A stretch of 52,568 bases of DNA from a bacterium (GCA_036504735.1 DASXUQ010000015.1:1-52568); one strand, 5' to 3'. Numbered from the stretch's first letter, positions 1 to 9,527 are shown. Numbers and translations: made by a program. The notes: generated from the letters alone by a model not told the origin.

Positions 1-78
1 CCTTATCTTGTCATCTCGTTAGAGTCCGTGGACTCCACCGGAGTCTTCGACCTGCAGACCGTTACCCTTTCACTTGTC

Positions 79-108
79 ATCCTGCAGCCCGTCTGCGGGA
101 TGCAGGAT
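79..108. repeat. Palindromic intergenic-type repeat at the contig start
   Basis: Arms 79-91 (ATCCTGCAGCCCG) and 96-108 (CGGGATGCAGGAT) are complementary over 13 bp with one mismatch and enclose a loop of about 4 nt. It resembles the dispersed palindromes found between genes in many bacterial genomes. Here it lies inside a reading frame that is open from base 3, just before the region with recognisable protein homology (from about base 141). Confidence 0.6.
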
Positions 109-167
109 CTCTCGGGGACTCGCCTACACCACGCACAGTAATAGGCCACGTCCTCCGCCTGTCCTAT

Positions 168-2288
168 GTGAGCGCCAACCCCACTCCCATCCTGACCGGC
201 GAAGACAAGCTTACCAGCTACAGCAACTACTTCCTGTCCAAGGATAGCTGTAAATGGCGCAGCCGCGTCGGCCACTACCGCAGCGTCACCGCCCAAGACG
301 TTTGGCCGGGAATTGATGTCCAATACCGCATCGCACCTTCCGGTGTGGAAACCGTCTACCACCTCCGCCCCGGTGCCGATCCCTCCGCCATTCAACTGCG
401 CTACGAAGGGCAGGAAGGAACTCTGTTCCTTGCTGCCGATGGCTCGTTGCAGCTTCAGACCTCCTTGGGCACCGTCAAGGAACAGGCGCCCTTTGCCTAC
501 CAGAACATCAACCACGCCCAAATCGAAATTCCCTGCCGCTATGAACTGACGGCTGAGGGCTACCTGTTTGTGTTAGGGCCTTACGATGCGACACGGGAGG
601 TGGTGATTGATCCGCTGGTGTATTGCAGCTATTGGGGAGCCGGCGAAACCTATGTGCAGGCCATGACCCAAGACCTTCAGCACCACAAATTGCTGACAGG
701 AATTACTTGGGGCCAGTCGCGGTTTCCCATCACTCCCGGCGCCTACTGCGACTCGTCCAATTCCTATGCTGGATATGTTTCCAAGCTGACCACAGGTGGC
801 GACAGCGTGATATTCGCGACCTTTTTGGGCGTAGGGAGCGAGCAGCCGAGTTCTGTTATCAGTGATGCCCAAGGGGCTGTGTATGTCGCAGGCAGAATTT
901 CCGGCCCTTGCGGTCTGGTGCCTTTGACCCCGGATGCATTCGACACGACCTGCGAAGGGGCTGGCGAAGGATTCTTCTCGCGCTTCTCGGCCGATGGCAC
1001 GGCCCTCGAATACAGTTCCTATGTCGGCGGATCCAATACCGATTTTGTGGAAAAGCTGGGTATGGATTCGCTGGGGGACGTCTACCTCTGGGGCCAGACG
1101 CATTCGTCTGATCTGCTGGTTACCCCCGACGCCCTCTATCCGAACTATTCGGGACCTTACGGCGATGGATTTCTCATGATGTTCCACCCAGCAACGTCCA
1201 CGCTGGACTATTCCACCCATTTCCCCGGGGAATTGGTTTATCCGATGGCTATAAAGGCGGCAGGTCGCGGTGACGTGTGGATCGGCGGGGAAGTTGCATA
1301 TGGTGGGTTGCCCGTCACTACGGACGCCTTTCAAGCGAGCCTGCACGGCCGCAGTGACGCCTTCGTTGCGCATTTTGATATGTCGGCCAACCGTCTGTTG
1401 TATTGCTCTTATTTGGGAGGCACAGTCGGTACGGGTGCCGTAGAGGAGTGGACAAGCGATATCCTGCCGCTGAGTGGAGATACCGTGGTGATCAGTGGAG
1501 TGACTATGTCGCCGGATTTTCCTGTAACGCCTGATGCCTATGACACCCTCTGGACAGACTACAATTACAAACAATTTGTAACCATGCTGTGCCTGCCGCA
1601 GACGCTGGTGCATTCGACACGGTTGGGAAGTCCGGATGGTGGCGAACGCGGCTACGGGCTTGCGATGGATCTGAGGGGATCCTTCGTTGTGCCATTAATC
1701 ACAGGGTCTCCTCGTTTTCCGGTGACTGCTGATGCTTATGACCTGACATTCAACGGGGGCAATTGCGACATTGCACTCTGTCGCCTCAGCCATGACCTTC
1801 GGCACCTCGAATATGCCACGTATATTGGAGGAGCGGATACCGATGAACAATGGGCATTTCTCTTCGAGCGCAGCGACGCCGTCTGGCTGGGCGGCCGCAC
1901 CTACTCGCCAGATTTTCCGGTAACGCCAGACGCTATGGTGTCGCACTTTACCGCCACAGGTTTCCTCATCCGTTTTGCCCTACCCGAGGATACCACCGAA
2001 GCCGCCCCACCTTTCATCCCTCAGCCTTCATCCTTCAGCCTTTCTGCCTTCCCCAATCCCTTCAACCCCACCACCACGCTCACTTTCACGCTGCCGCATC
2101 CGGCAAGCGTCAGGCTTAGGCTGTACAATATTGAAGGACAGCAAGTGCTGGAGCAGGATGCGGGGCGGTTGGCGGCGGGGGAACAGCGGGTGAATGTTTA
2201 TGGGGAATCTTTGGCGTCTGGAATCTACTTTGCCCGGCTGGAGACTCCCGGCTATTCCGCCACCTGCAAACTGATGCTGTTGCGCTAA
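168..2288 (+). CDS. Secreted SBBP-repeat beta-propeller protein with T9SS type A sorting domain, 5' truncated
   Basis: A GTG at 168 would give 706 aa, but it is probably not the native start. The frame is open back to base 3, and residues encoded from about 141 (GHVLRLSYV) already match the usual N-terminal domain of this family, while no signal peptide is seen. The N-terminal ~150 aa look like the conserved module preceding SBBP repeats (VWPGIDVQYR, RPGADPSAIQLRYEG, VIDPLVYCSYWG). Then come roughly eight propeller-like repeats with the recurring element PVTPDAYD/F and Y-S-S-Y-x-GG. The C-terminal ~80 aa form a T9SS type A sorting domain (FPNPFNPTTTLTFTLP, ending KLMLLR), which predicts export through type IX secretion and cell-surface attachment or release. 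No RBS is visible before 168. The role of the propeller is unknown; such proteins are usually adhesin-like or surface proteins. Confidence 0.85.
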   Translation: MSANPTPILTGEDKLTSYSNYFLSKDSCKWRSRVGHYRSVTAQDVWPGIDVQYRIAPSGVETVYHLRPGADPSAIQLRYEGQEGTLFLAADGSLQLQTSLGTVKEQAPFAYQNINHAQIEIPCRYELTAEGYLFVLGPYDATREVVIDPLVYCSYWGAGETYVQAMTQDLQHHKLLTGITWGQSRFPITPGAYCDSSNSYAGYVSKLTTGGDSVIFATFLGVGSEQPSSVISDAQGAVYVAGRISGPCGLVPLTPDAFDTTCEGAGEGFFSRFSADGTALEYSSYVGGSNTDFVEKLGMDSLGDVYLWGQTHSSDLLVTPDALYPNYSGPYGDGFLMMFHPATSTLDYSTHFPGELVYPMAIKAAGRGDVWIGGEVAYGGLPVTTDAFQASLHGRSDAFVAHFDMSANRLLYCSYLGGTVGTGAVEEWTSDILPLSGDTVVISGVTMSPDFPVTPDAYDTLWTDYNYKQFVTMLCLPQTLVHSTRLGSPDGGERGYGLAMDLRGSFVVPLITGSPRFPVTADAYDLTFNGGNCDIALCRLSHDLRHLEYATYIGGADTDEQWAFLFERSDAVWLGGRTYSPDFPVTPDAMVSHFTATGFLIRFALPEDTTEAAPPFIPQPSSFSLSAFPNPFNPTTTLTFTLPHPASVRLRLYNIEGQQVLEQDAGRLAAGEQRVNVYGESLASGIYFARLETPGYSATCKLMLLR

Positions 2289-2320
2289 GTGGAAAGTTCG
2301 CGAAACCTGTCACAAAGCCC

Positions 2321-2349
2321 TTGAGAAAGACCGGGGTTTGTGCTATTTT
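2321..2349 (+). promoter_or_regulatory. Sigma-70-type promoter of the M49-like peptidase gene
   Basis: TTGAGA at 2321-2326, a 17-nt spacer, and TATTTT at 2344-2349. It lies in the 126-bp gap before the gene starting at 2415, with the expected orientation. The -10 and spacing are the same as in the promoter at 9454. Confidence 0.55.
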
Positions 2350-2414
2350 GTCCGCCGTATACTCGCTGCAAATTCTTCTGAAAGCTCTCGAAATATACCC
2401 GCCAAGGAGGCCCT

Positions 2415-4226
2415 GTGAGCACCCCTTCCGCCAACATTACCTATGTTCCATATCAACAGACCGATGAGCCGCCGCGCAAGGCTGCGCTGGCCCGGGTCGA
2501 ATTTCCCCTCAGCGGACTGACCGATGAGGATATTCAGGTGCTGGGACATCTGTCCGATGCCGTGGACCTGATGAACCCCATTTACCGCGACCAGTTCGAG
2601 CCCAAAACGGTCATCCTGCACCGCCTCATCAGCCGCCTGATTGAGGTTGCATCCATCGAACAGAAGCTGATTTTGCAGGATTATCTGACCGTGCTGAACA
2701 TGCAGAACAGCCCGTTCTCGCTGCTGCCGCGCAAGAATCACCTGCTGGGAATGCCGGAAGATCAGGTGCGGGAACTGGTGAAAAGAGCGGGGGATGAGAA
2801 GCTGGAAGCCGACTTTGCCGCCGTGGCGCCGTTCATGTTTGAGGACCTTGCTCTGCCGGACAAGGCCGGACTGTATCCGCCCGACATGACGGAAGATGAG
2901 TGGAATGGCCTTGGAGAGCAGGCGAACATCGTCAATGCCATGGTCGAGCGCCATAACGGCAGCGTGGTCATGCGTCTGAATGAGGACCGCTACCGCGAGA
3001 CCCTGAAGCTGGTTATTGACCATTTGGAGGCCGCCCGCCAGCACTGCCGTTTTTCCGAATTCCGCATTTACCTTGACGGCAAGATTGAGGAACTGCGCCA
3101 CGGCACCGCCGAGTCCCGCCGAATTGCGGACTTCCTCTGGATCCGTCACAAGTCACCGCTGGACCTGATTCTGAGCACGGCGCTGGAAGTCTACCTTGAC
3201 AATTGGAAGAATGCGCGCGGCGAAGCCGCTGGCGTGTTGTACATCGAAAATGCCGATGCCCAAGCCTTGCTGAAGGCCCTTGTGGCCCGTCTGCCGCACC
3301 TTGAAGCCATTGCGCCGTGGGATCATAAGAAACTTGAGATTGATCCGGCTAAGTTGCCGCATCTCCGGTTCGTAGACGTTTTGAACTGGAGCGGAGACTA
3401 CGTCAATTCGCCCATGACAATCGTCGCTCAGTCTCTGCCCAATGATGACTGGGTGATTGCCAACGTGGGCTCGGTGAACCTTGTGTACCGCAACACCGGC
3501 AAGGCCATTCACTCGGTTTCCGGCGATCTGATGGCCGAAGAGTTCATGACGGCCAAGGCCTTTGCCGACTACCGCGAGCTGATGTTCGAAGGCAGCCAGA
3601 TCCACTCCGCGCTGCACGAACTCGGCCATACCACGGGAGCTTTAGACCCGGCACATCAGGGAAAACAGGCACGAGACTACCTCGAAGCCGAGTATTCCCC
3701 ACTCGAAGAAGCCCGCGCCGAACTGTTCGGCATGTTTGCGATGTCGCACCTGGCCAAGGAAGGCACGATCACTGAACAGACCGCGGCGTCGGGACACTAT
3801 TCGATGCTGGTGAGTATGGTGCAGGGACTGAGGTTTCTCCCCGAGCAGGCACACGTTAAGGCGCGCAATATGATGTATCACTTTTTCCAGAAGAACGGCG
3901 GCATTAAGGAAGTGATGGAGGGCGGCAAACGGAAATTCGAACTGAATCTGGCGGTGCTGGACAAGCTGGTGGCCGATCTGCTGGGCCAGCTCGGCAACAT
4001 CAAAGCCGCCGGAGCCAAGGACAAGGCCGCCGCGCTGCGCGAGCAGTTGTGCTTCGTCGATCCGCTGCGGGATGAAATCCAGGAGCGCACCGGCAAATTC
4101 CCGCTGGGCCGTGGGCTGATCTTCCCCCGCCTGAAGCACTCCGGCGACCGCTACTACGCCGAATTGGAATATCCGACCACCTTCAATGATCAACCGAAGT
4201 TTATGGCGACATTAGCCCGTGATTAG
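2415..4226 (+). CDS. Dipeptidyl-peptidase III-like zinc metallopeptidase (family M49)
   Basis: 603 aa starting at GTG 2415, placed 4 nt after a strong Shine-Dalgarno AAGGAGG (2404-2410). No signal peptide is present, so it is probably cytoplasmic. The zinc signature is HELGH at residues 401-405 followed by EEARAE at 431-436, the two motifs of family M49 (dipeptidyl peptidase III), which removes dipeptides from the N-terminus of short peptides. Most M49 enzymes have the six-residue HExxxH; this one has five-residue HExxH, the variant described for Caldithrix abyssi DPP III. Length is within the range of bacterial members. The conserved block around YRELMFEGSQIHSALHELGH supports the assignment. 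It is monocistronic: its own promoter at 2321 and a terminator at 4277. Substrate is not deducible. Confidence 0.85.
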   Translation: MSTPSANITYVPYQQTDEPPRKAALARVEFPLSGLTDEDIQVLGHLSDAVDLMNPIYRDQFEPKTVILHRLISRLIEVASIEQKLILQDYLTVLNMQNSPFSLLPRKNHLLGMPEDQVRELVKRAGDEKLEADFAAVAPFMFEDLALPDKAGLYPPDMTEDEWNGLGEQANIVNAMVERHNGSVVMRLNEDRYRETLKLVIDHLEAARQHCRFSEFRIYLDGKIEELRHGTAESRRIADFLWIRHKSPLDLILSTALEVYLDNWKNARGEAAGVLYIENADAQALLKALVARLPHLEAIAPWDHKKLEIDPAKLPHLRFVDVLNWSGDYVNSPMTIVAQSLPNDDWVIANVGSVNLVYRNTGKAIHSVSGDLMAEEFMTAKAFADYRELMFEGSQIHSALHELGHTTGALDPAHQGKQARDYLEAEYSPLEEARAELFGMFAMSHLAKEGTITEQTAASGHYSMLVSMVQGLRFLPEQAHVKARNMMYHFFQKNGGIKEVMEGGKRKFELNLAVLDKLVADLLGQLGNIKAAGAKDKAAALREQLCFVDPLRDEIQERTGKFPLGRGLIFPRLKHSGDRYYAELEYPTTFNDQPKFMATLARD

Positions 4227-4276
4227 GCGATTTACAGACAGGCTTCACGCGTAAGATACTCGCCGGTTGCTTTATG

Positions 4277-4309
4277 AAGTGCCTTCCCACAAACAGGGAA
4301 GGCACTTTT
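4277..4309 (+). terminator. Rho-independent terminator after the M49-like gene
   Basis: Perfect 12-bp stem: AAGTGCCTTCCC (4277-4288) and GGGAAGGCACTT (4296-4307), loop ACAAACA, followed by TTTTC. It begins 50 nt after the stop codon. Confidence 0.85.
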
Positions 4310-4595
4310 CATTTGTGTGAATCCGCGCCTGCAACAGGTGACGGAAGCGGAGGCAAAAGAGGCAATCGGTGTGGCAAACCCGAAGCAATTCCCGGCAGGA
4401 TTCCGAACACCTTTTTAATGCTGAGTTTATATAATCATGACCCTTAGATGCAGATGGTCGTATTTAAGCGATTTGAGCAATCCTGCCTGTCAGATAGCTT
4501 CACGGTGCCAAACTATAAGAGTGAGCACGTTCTATAACATGCGCGGCACCTAAGCCACAATGTCTGAAGGGAAAGCCCAAATGAAGGAGTTGCTT
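4310..4595. other. Intergenic region before the Fn3-repeat protein
   Basis: Nothing recognisable was found apart from the leader of the next gene. A short in-frame extension from ATG 4560 exists but lacks a convincing Shine-Dalgarno, whereas 4596 has one. Confidence 0.4.
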
Positions 4596-6755
4596 ATGAA
4601 CAGGCGATGGCTGGTTTTGTGGGGTATGATCGCGTCACTGTCGGTAGTCTCTCTGCTGCTGGACGCGAGCACCTTGTACGCACAGGAGCAAGCTTTCTAC
4701 GCCGAGGATTTTGAAGATGTCAGTCTGACCGGCCTGCCTTCTGGCTGGCACCGAACGGACGACCGGGACTGCGGCGACGGCGACACGGACAATTGGGGAG
4801 TGATTGACTGCCGGGACCACACAGGCAGCAAATCGGCATGGTGCGCGGGGCACCCGCATGACCATCCGAACGATTGTGAGCACTACTACACGTGTCAAGG
4901 CTCCCGGATGGTTACCGAAGCGATCCCCATTGCCAACTACTGCAACCTGCGCTTTCAGTATTACCATTACCTGAACGTGTACAGTGGCCGCAATCACCTG
5001 AAGGTGTATCGCAGCGCCACCTATCCTGAAGCTGACTTCTCCAACTGCGAACTGGTCAGCAACTGGAATTCCGATCACGGCTGGACGCTTGATCAGCAAG
5101 GTGTTCCGGCGGGCTGGACCACTTTGTACGTGACATGGTACTTCTACAGCAGTTCGGAGGAGGGGGACTGGCAGGCTCTCGGTGCGTTTATCGACGATTT
5201 TCAGGTGATTGGAACGCCGATTCCGACGCGGGGGACGGCGACCGCCGCCGGCAACTGCAATGGAGTGATCGTGAGCTGGGGGGACGTAGCCAATGAGACC
5301 TTGTACAAGGTCTTCCGGAATGATGTCGGCCAGATCGGCGGCGATTTGCCTGCCGGGACCACCAGCTACACGGATAACAGTGCCGTGCCCGGAACCCCCT
5401 ACACCTACTCCGTTCAGGCCTGCAACGGGGCTTGCTGTGGGCTCGCGTCATCGCAGGTGCCGGGGCAACGGGCGGTAACACCGGCGCAGGTGCCCAGCGT
5501 TTATGCAAACGGCAACTGCAACGCGGTGGTCGTCACCTGGCCCGACGTCGCCAACGAGACTCTATACAGGATATTTCGCAATGGAAGTCCGCTTGGCAGC
5601 GACCTGCCGGCAGGAACCACAAGTTACTCAGATAATACTGCCGTTCCCGGAATGTCCTATCAGTATACTGTTCAGGCGTGCAACGGGGTTTGCTGCGGCT
5701 CGGTATCTTCCCAGGCGCCGGGAACGCGGCTTACGTGGCCTCCTCAGGTGAGCATCTTGCCCCCAGCCCCGCCAAATTGCGACAGTGTCCAAATTTGCTG
5801 GCACGATGCTCCCAACGAAACCGGATACCGACTCTACCGTGACGATTTTCCGGTGGGAACGACCGGTGCGAACGACACATGTCTGTCCGACGTTCCGCCC
5901 ATCGGAATAAACCACTACTGGGTGATACCCTTCAACCCGTGCGGTGACGGACAGCCGTCTCCTGTTGTACCGGCGACATTTTTCGGCCCACCGAATCAGG
6001 TTTCCGGCGTCGTGGCGTCGGATACTCTCTGTAGCGGAATCAACGTCTCATGGGAAAATGTCGCAACGGAACTTGGGTATCGTGTGTACCGAAACCTGAC
6101 GGTCGTGGCCACGGTCGGCTCCGACACTACCCATTGGACCGATACTCCGGCGGTCGGCACCTACAGCTACGCGGTGCAGGCCTTCAACGCGTGCGGAGAC
6201 GCGGTAATGTCGGCTGCGGACTTCGGGACGCGACTTTCTGCTGCGACGCCGCCGTCAAATTGCCAGGCTTCCGACACCAGTTGCGGCTTTGTTTATGTGG
6301 CGTGGCAGGACAATTCCGACAACGAAAATTTCTTCAAGATCTACCGGAATGACAGTCTCGCCGGCACCGTACAGGCCAATCGCACCTGGTTCTACGATTA
6401 TCCCGATACCGGCACGCACGTGTACCGCGTCTGCGCATGGACCAGCGCCTGCGGCTGTTCGGAGATGTCTCCACCAGATACGGGACGGCGCCGGAACTGT
6501 ACTGCCGATCCGGACAGTCTCGTGGTTCGATATGATTCCGGCACTCAGCTTTTATGGTTGTACTGGCAGCCGACGCGGGATGCCCAGGGCTATCCCCTTG
6601 CCAATGCAGCCTATTATGTATACCGGGGCAACACACCGAACTTCATCCCCTCGGCGGCAAATCTGCGCTTCACAACATATGCCACACAGGGACCGGACGT
6701 TCTGGACGAAGCTTTCGGGCGGGCATTCTACGTCGTGATCGCGCGAACGCCTTAA
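4596..6755 (+). CDS. Secreted protein with tandem Cys-containing Fn3-like repeats
   Basis: 719 aa. ATG 4596 is preferred over the in-frame ATG 4560 because AAGGAG lies 6 nt upstream (4584-4589) and because it gives a classic signal peptide (MNRRWLVLWGMIASLSVVSL, cleavage near YAQEQ). Residues ~35-215 form a jelly-roll/MAM-like ectodomain rich in Cys and His. Then follow five fibronectin III-like repeats of 75-85 aa, recognisable by the pattern NxNxVxVxW-ANETxYxxxRN and a Cys pair such as QACNGACCG that recurs in each, suggesting extracytoplasmic disulphides. The last module ends RAFYVVIARTP and resembles the ends of the giant secreted proteins at 19583-34284. There is no T9SS type A tail. Probable surface or extracellular binding protein; ligand unknown. 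Confidence 0.8.
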   Translation: MNRRWLVLWGMIASLSVVSLLLDASTLYAQEQAFYAEDFEDVSLTGLPSGWHRTDDRDCGDGDTDNWGVIDCRDHTGSKSAWCAGHPHDHPNDCEHYYTCQGSRMVTEAIPIANYCNLRFQYYHYLNVYSGRNHLKVYRSATYPEADFSNCELVSNWNSDHGWTLDQQGVPAGWTTLYVTWYFYSSSEEGDWQALGAFIDDFQVIGTPIPTRGTATAAGNCNGVIVSWGDVANETLYKVFRNDVGQIGGDLPAGTTSYTDNSAVPGTPYTYSVQACNGACCGLASSQVPGQRAVTPAQVPSVYANGNCNAVVVTWPDVANETLYRIFRNGSPLGSDLPAGTTSYSDNTAVPGMSYQYTVQACNGVCCGSVSSQAPGTRLTWPPQVSILPPAPPNCDSVQICWHDAPNETGYRLYRDDFPVGTTGANDTCLSDVPPIGINHYWVIPFNPCGDGQPSPVVPATFFGPPNQVSGVVASDTLCSGINVSWENVATELGYRVYRNLTVVATVGSDTTHWTDTPAVGTYSYAVQAFNACGDAVMSAADFGTRLSAATPPSNCQASDTSCGFVYVAWQDNSDNENFFKIYRNDSLAGTVQANRTWFYDYPDTGTHVYRVCAWTSACGCSEMSPPDTGRRRNCTADPDSLVVRYDSGTQLLWLYWQPTRDAQGYPLANAAYYVYRGNTPNFIPSAANLRFTTYATQGPDVLDEAFGRAFYVVIARTP

Positions 6756-6790
6756 TTGCTTGCCTGGCCGCGGTTCTGACCGATCTGGAT

Positions 6791-6836
6791 TCTGCAAACA
6801 GAAGGCTCGCCAAATGGAGAGCCTTCTGTTTGCAGA
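6791..6836. terminator. Bidirectional hairpin terminator between convergent genes
   Basis: Perfect 18-bp inverted repeat: arms 6791-6808 and 6819-6836 with a 10-nt loop. It lies between the convergent ends of the Fn3-repeat gene (6755) and the receiver gene (6858). There is no long T-tract on either side, but the stem is exceptionally stable. Confidence 0.75.
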
Positions 6837-6857
6837 TACGGGGGAGGAATCGAGAAC

Positions 6858-7262
6858 TCAGGTCACGAATGGCGCCTGTGTCTTATGACTCTTGCCATAT
6901 TCCACACCGGAGTGGACGACTTTCAGGAAGTCATCGAAATCGAAGGGCTTCAGCACTTCGGCGAACAGGATCGTATCTTTGGCTTTGATTGCCTCCCGCA
7001 GTTGCGGGTATCCGGTGACAACTACTACCGGAATTCCGCGCCCGGTCAACTGTACGGCGCGAACAAATTCGAGTTCGGTGTTGCCCGGCATCATCCAGTC
7101 GGTTACCAGAAGATCATAATCATATCTCGCCAACAGGTTCAACGCCTCGCTCGCATCATGCGCCCGGTCGCAGACATACCCCTCTTCTGACAACAGGACC
7201 GCCGTTGTACGCAGAACGGTTTCCTCATCATCGACAATCAGAATGCGCCCTGCGTCATCCAT
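6858..7262 (-). CDS. Single-domain response regulator (CheY-like receiver)
   Basis: 134 aa consisting only of a receiver domain. Acidic pair D11-D12, phosphoacceptor D55 (LLVTDWMMPG), T83 (VVVTGYP) and K105 (VLKPFDF) are all in place. No DNA-binding or enzymatic output domain follows; the last ~15 aa are a short polar tail. Its ATG overlaps the end of the upstream kinase gene by 8 nt (7255-7262), so the two are translationally coupled and surely a cognate pair. It probably acts by protein-protein contact or passes the phosphate to another protein, as free receivers do. Confidence 0.93.
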   Translation of the reverse strand: MDDAGRILIVDDEETVLRTTAVLLSEEGYVCDRAHDASEALNLLARYDYDLLVTDWMMPGNTELEFVRAVQLTGRGIPVVVVTGYPQLREAIKAKDTILFAEVLKPFDFDDFLKVVHSGVEYGKSHKTQAPFVT

Positions 7263-9147
7263 TGGAGGCCTCCACGGTAGAAATCCTTAAGGGCATCGAT
7301 ATGGTAAACGTGGTCCCCTGACCGGGGCAGCTTTCGAACGTCAGAGTACCACCGAGATTCTCCAGCAAGCCGCGCGTAACCGATAGTCCAAGCCCCAGGC
7401 CACCGGTCGCCAGTCCTTCCTTCGTCGTAAAGAAGGGTTCGAATATTCGTGTCCGGTATCCCTCCGGAATTCCCGGCCCCTGGTCCGCAACCGTCACTTC
7501 CAGCTTATCGTCTGAAGTTACGGTTTTGACACGAACTCTTCCCCCCGGTGGCGAGGCCTCGATGCCATTCTGAATGACCGCAAACAGTGCCTGCCGGAGA
7601 GAATCCTCGTGCAGGAGTATGGGCTGCGTGGTTCCGCCAGTCTCCACATCCACCGTCACCTGCCGCGATTGGGCATTTCCGGCAAGCAGGAGCGATACTT
7701 CACGCACGACATCGGCGGGACAGGCGATGCTGATTTTCTCCCGGTGCTGCCGGTAGAGTTCGAACATTTGACGGACGATCCGCGCAATCCGTTCCAATTC
7801 ACGCTCGACAAGACCGACAAACTCATAATGCCGATGCTCGGTTGGAATGGCCCGTTTGACCAGAGTGAACGCATTCTTGATGCCCGCCAGCGGGTTATTG
7901 ATCTCATGTGCAACTCTCGCGGCCATTCGACCAAGGGCGACCTGCCGCTCATCTTCGAGGCGGTCGCGTTCCAGCGTCCGGATTCGCGCCGAGCGCTCCT
8001 CCACGGCCTTTTCCAACTGTTCATTGTAGAGTTGCAACTGTTCTTCCGCCCGTCTGCGCTCCACGGCGATGCGCTCGAGCAAGGTTCGCTGATCCCGCTC
8101 GGCGTCATAATGCACCCTTAATACTTTGGCTTCAGATCGCTTCCACCACCAGAGCATGGACGCGCCAATCAACAGAATCAAGGATGCGGTAATGCCGGTA
8201 ATCAGCGCAGCAACCACTTTGAGCGGAGCGACGATTTCGCTCTCATCGATTTTTGTTATCAGAATCCACGGCGAGTGCGGGACGCGATAGAGAGCACTCA
8301 TCACGGCGGTATCCCGGTAGTCTCTCGCCATCACAATGCCCGTTACGCCGTTGCCGGCCATGACGGACGCGACTCTGCTGTCTTCCGTGACCGGAAAACG
8401 CAACATCAGTGGCGAGTAGTTCCGGAACCTGAGGCGGCTCAAGTATACAACTTCATCGCCGTCCCGTCGCACGAGGACGCTCTCGCCGGTTTCGGTAGGC
8501 GTGGGCCAGTTTTCTATCAAGGGATAGAGATACGTCGCCGGATCCAATTCGAGGATGAGTGTGCCGACGATGACCGAATCTCCGGTGGTGGCCCGACGGT
8601 CCCAAAGGGGAGCATAAACATTGAGGTGAAGGCTGCCCGCCACGTCTCCGCGCCGGATGTCGGCAAGATAGGCGCTGCCGGATCGAATGGCCAGAGCCAT
8701 GTCGGATTCCTCCTCATCCGACAGACTCTTTGACGCGCCATAGGTGGCAATGCGTACATTCCCGTTGGTGTCGGCCAGAACCAGATCGTGGTAAAGCACT
8801 TTTCCTTTGGCGTCGTTCAGAAAGGCGAGCAGGTCGTCACCCGAATCCTTGCCAGGCGGCGAGCCCAGAAACCGGACCATTCTTGCCGCGTTATACGGGC
8901 TGGTCGTAAATTGGGTTGCGTCACGAAGGCGTTCCGTGCGCCAGCCTTCTATCTCATGGAGTTGCCATTGCCCAATGGCGGCCAGCCTGTCCCCGGCTGC
9001 GGACCGAAAATGGTCACGCTCGAAGACATAGATGTAGACGCCGACTCCCGACACAATTACGGCGAGCGCTACAAATATGAAAATATCGACAGTTGAAGAA
9101 GCGTATCGGCGCATTGTCGAGGCATCCCCGTCTTTGGTCGAGGCCAT
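7255..9147 (-). CDS. Membrane sensor histidine kinase with extracytoplasmic sensor domain
   Basis: 630 aa. Transmembrane segments at about 20-41 and 311-335 enclose a ~270-aa extracytoplasmic region with the look of a double-Cache sensor (LVLADTNGNVRIAT, YAPLWD, PHSPWILITKID). A coiled coil (~340-400) leads to a dimerisation/phosphoacceptor domain with H414 in VAHEINNPLAGIKN, then an HATPase_c domain: N box QNGIEAS, G1 DQGPGIP, F box FEPFFTTK, G2 GLGLGLS. It should autophosphorylate on H414 and transfer to D55 of the coupled receiver. An alternative start is the internal Met 12. The ligand cannot be read from sequence; small organic acids or amino acids are usual for Cache sensors. Confidence 0.93.
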   Translation of the reverse strand: MASTKDGDASTMRRYASSTVDIFIFVALAVIVSGVGVYIYVFERDHFRSAAGDRLAAIGQWQLHEIEGWRTERLRDATQFTTSPYNAARMVRFLGSPPGKDSGDDLLAFLNDAKGKVLYHDLVLADTNGNVRIATYGASKSLSDEEESDMALAIRSGSAYLADIRRGDVAGSLHLNVYAPLWDRRATTGDSVIVGTLILELDPATYLYPLIENWPTPTETGESVLVRRDGDEVVYLSRLRFRNYSPLMLRFPVTEDSRVASVMAGNGVTGIVMARDYRDTAVMSALYRVPHSPWILITKIDESEIVAPLKVVAALITGITASLILLIGASMLWWWKRSEAKVLRVHYDAERDQRTLLERIAVERRRAEEQLQLYNEQLEKAVEERSARIRTLERDRLEDERQVALGRMAARVAHEINNPLAGIKNAFTLVKRAIPTEHRHYEFVGLVERELERIARIVRQMFELYRQHREKISIACPADVVREVSLLLAGNAQSRQVTVDVETGGTTQPILLHEDSLRQALFAVIQNGIEASPPGGRVRVKTVTSDDKLEVTVADQGPGIPEGYRTRIFEPFFTTKEGLATGGLGLGLSVTRGLLENLGGTLTFESCPGQGTTFTISMPLRISTVEASNG

Positions 9148-9453
9148 CTGAAGGTCTTCTCTGTTATCTTCTGAAGTTGCTTAGTAGACCGGGATGCAGC
9201 ACGCATTACGGAAACCACGGTCACTTATGAATATGCGATAGTAAGATGTAGTTGGAGTAAGTATCGTCAAGCTTTTGATATTCCAAGATAGTAATTGCTA
9301 CTCAGGAAGTCAACGCTCAGCGCGGCCAGCGCGCACACTATGGAAACTCTCGGGTTTTGGGCCGCTGCGGTAGGAGTAGCCGAGTCCGCTGCTGTCACGA
9401 TGGCTACCGTGCGCGGCATTTGTCTTGCGAAAATTTTAACAAATCTTTGACAG
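9148..9453. other. Divergent intergenic region
   Basis: It separates the minus-strand kinase from the plus-strand HMG-CoA synthase operon. I see no gene here; an open frame from 9357 merely extends the HMGS frame upstream through promoter sequence. A minus-strand promoter for the kinase must lie here but no convincing match was found. Confidence 0.5.
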
Positions 9454-9482
9454 TTGACAAAGTTTTGGGATTTTGCTATTTT
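9454..9482 (+). promoter_or_regulatory. Promoter of the HMG-CoA synthase operon
   Basis: TTGACA at 9454-9459, a 17-nt spacer and TATTTT at 9477-9482. A second TTGACA at 9447-9452 overlaps it 7 nt upstream. The start codon is at 9528, preceded by the Shine-Dalgarno CAGGAGG. Confidence 0.65.
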
Positions 9483-9527
9483 ATACGACTTGAAGGTAAA
9501 GATGACCAAGAAAGTTCAGGAGGTCTG

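Noticed and set aside
9357-9527. N-terminal extension of HMG-CoA synthase
   Set aside because: The extension runs through the TTGACA-TATTTT promoter and has no homology to the family; ATG 9528 has a strong Shine-Dalgarno.
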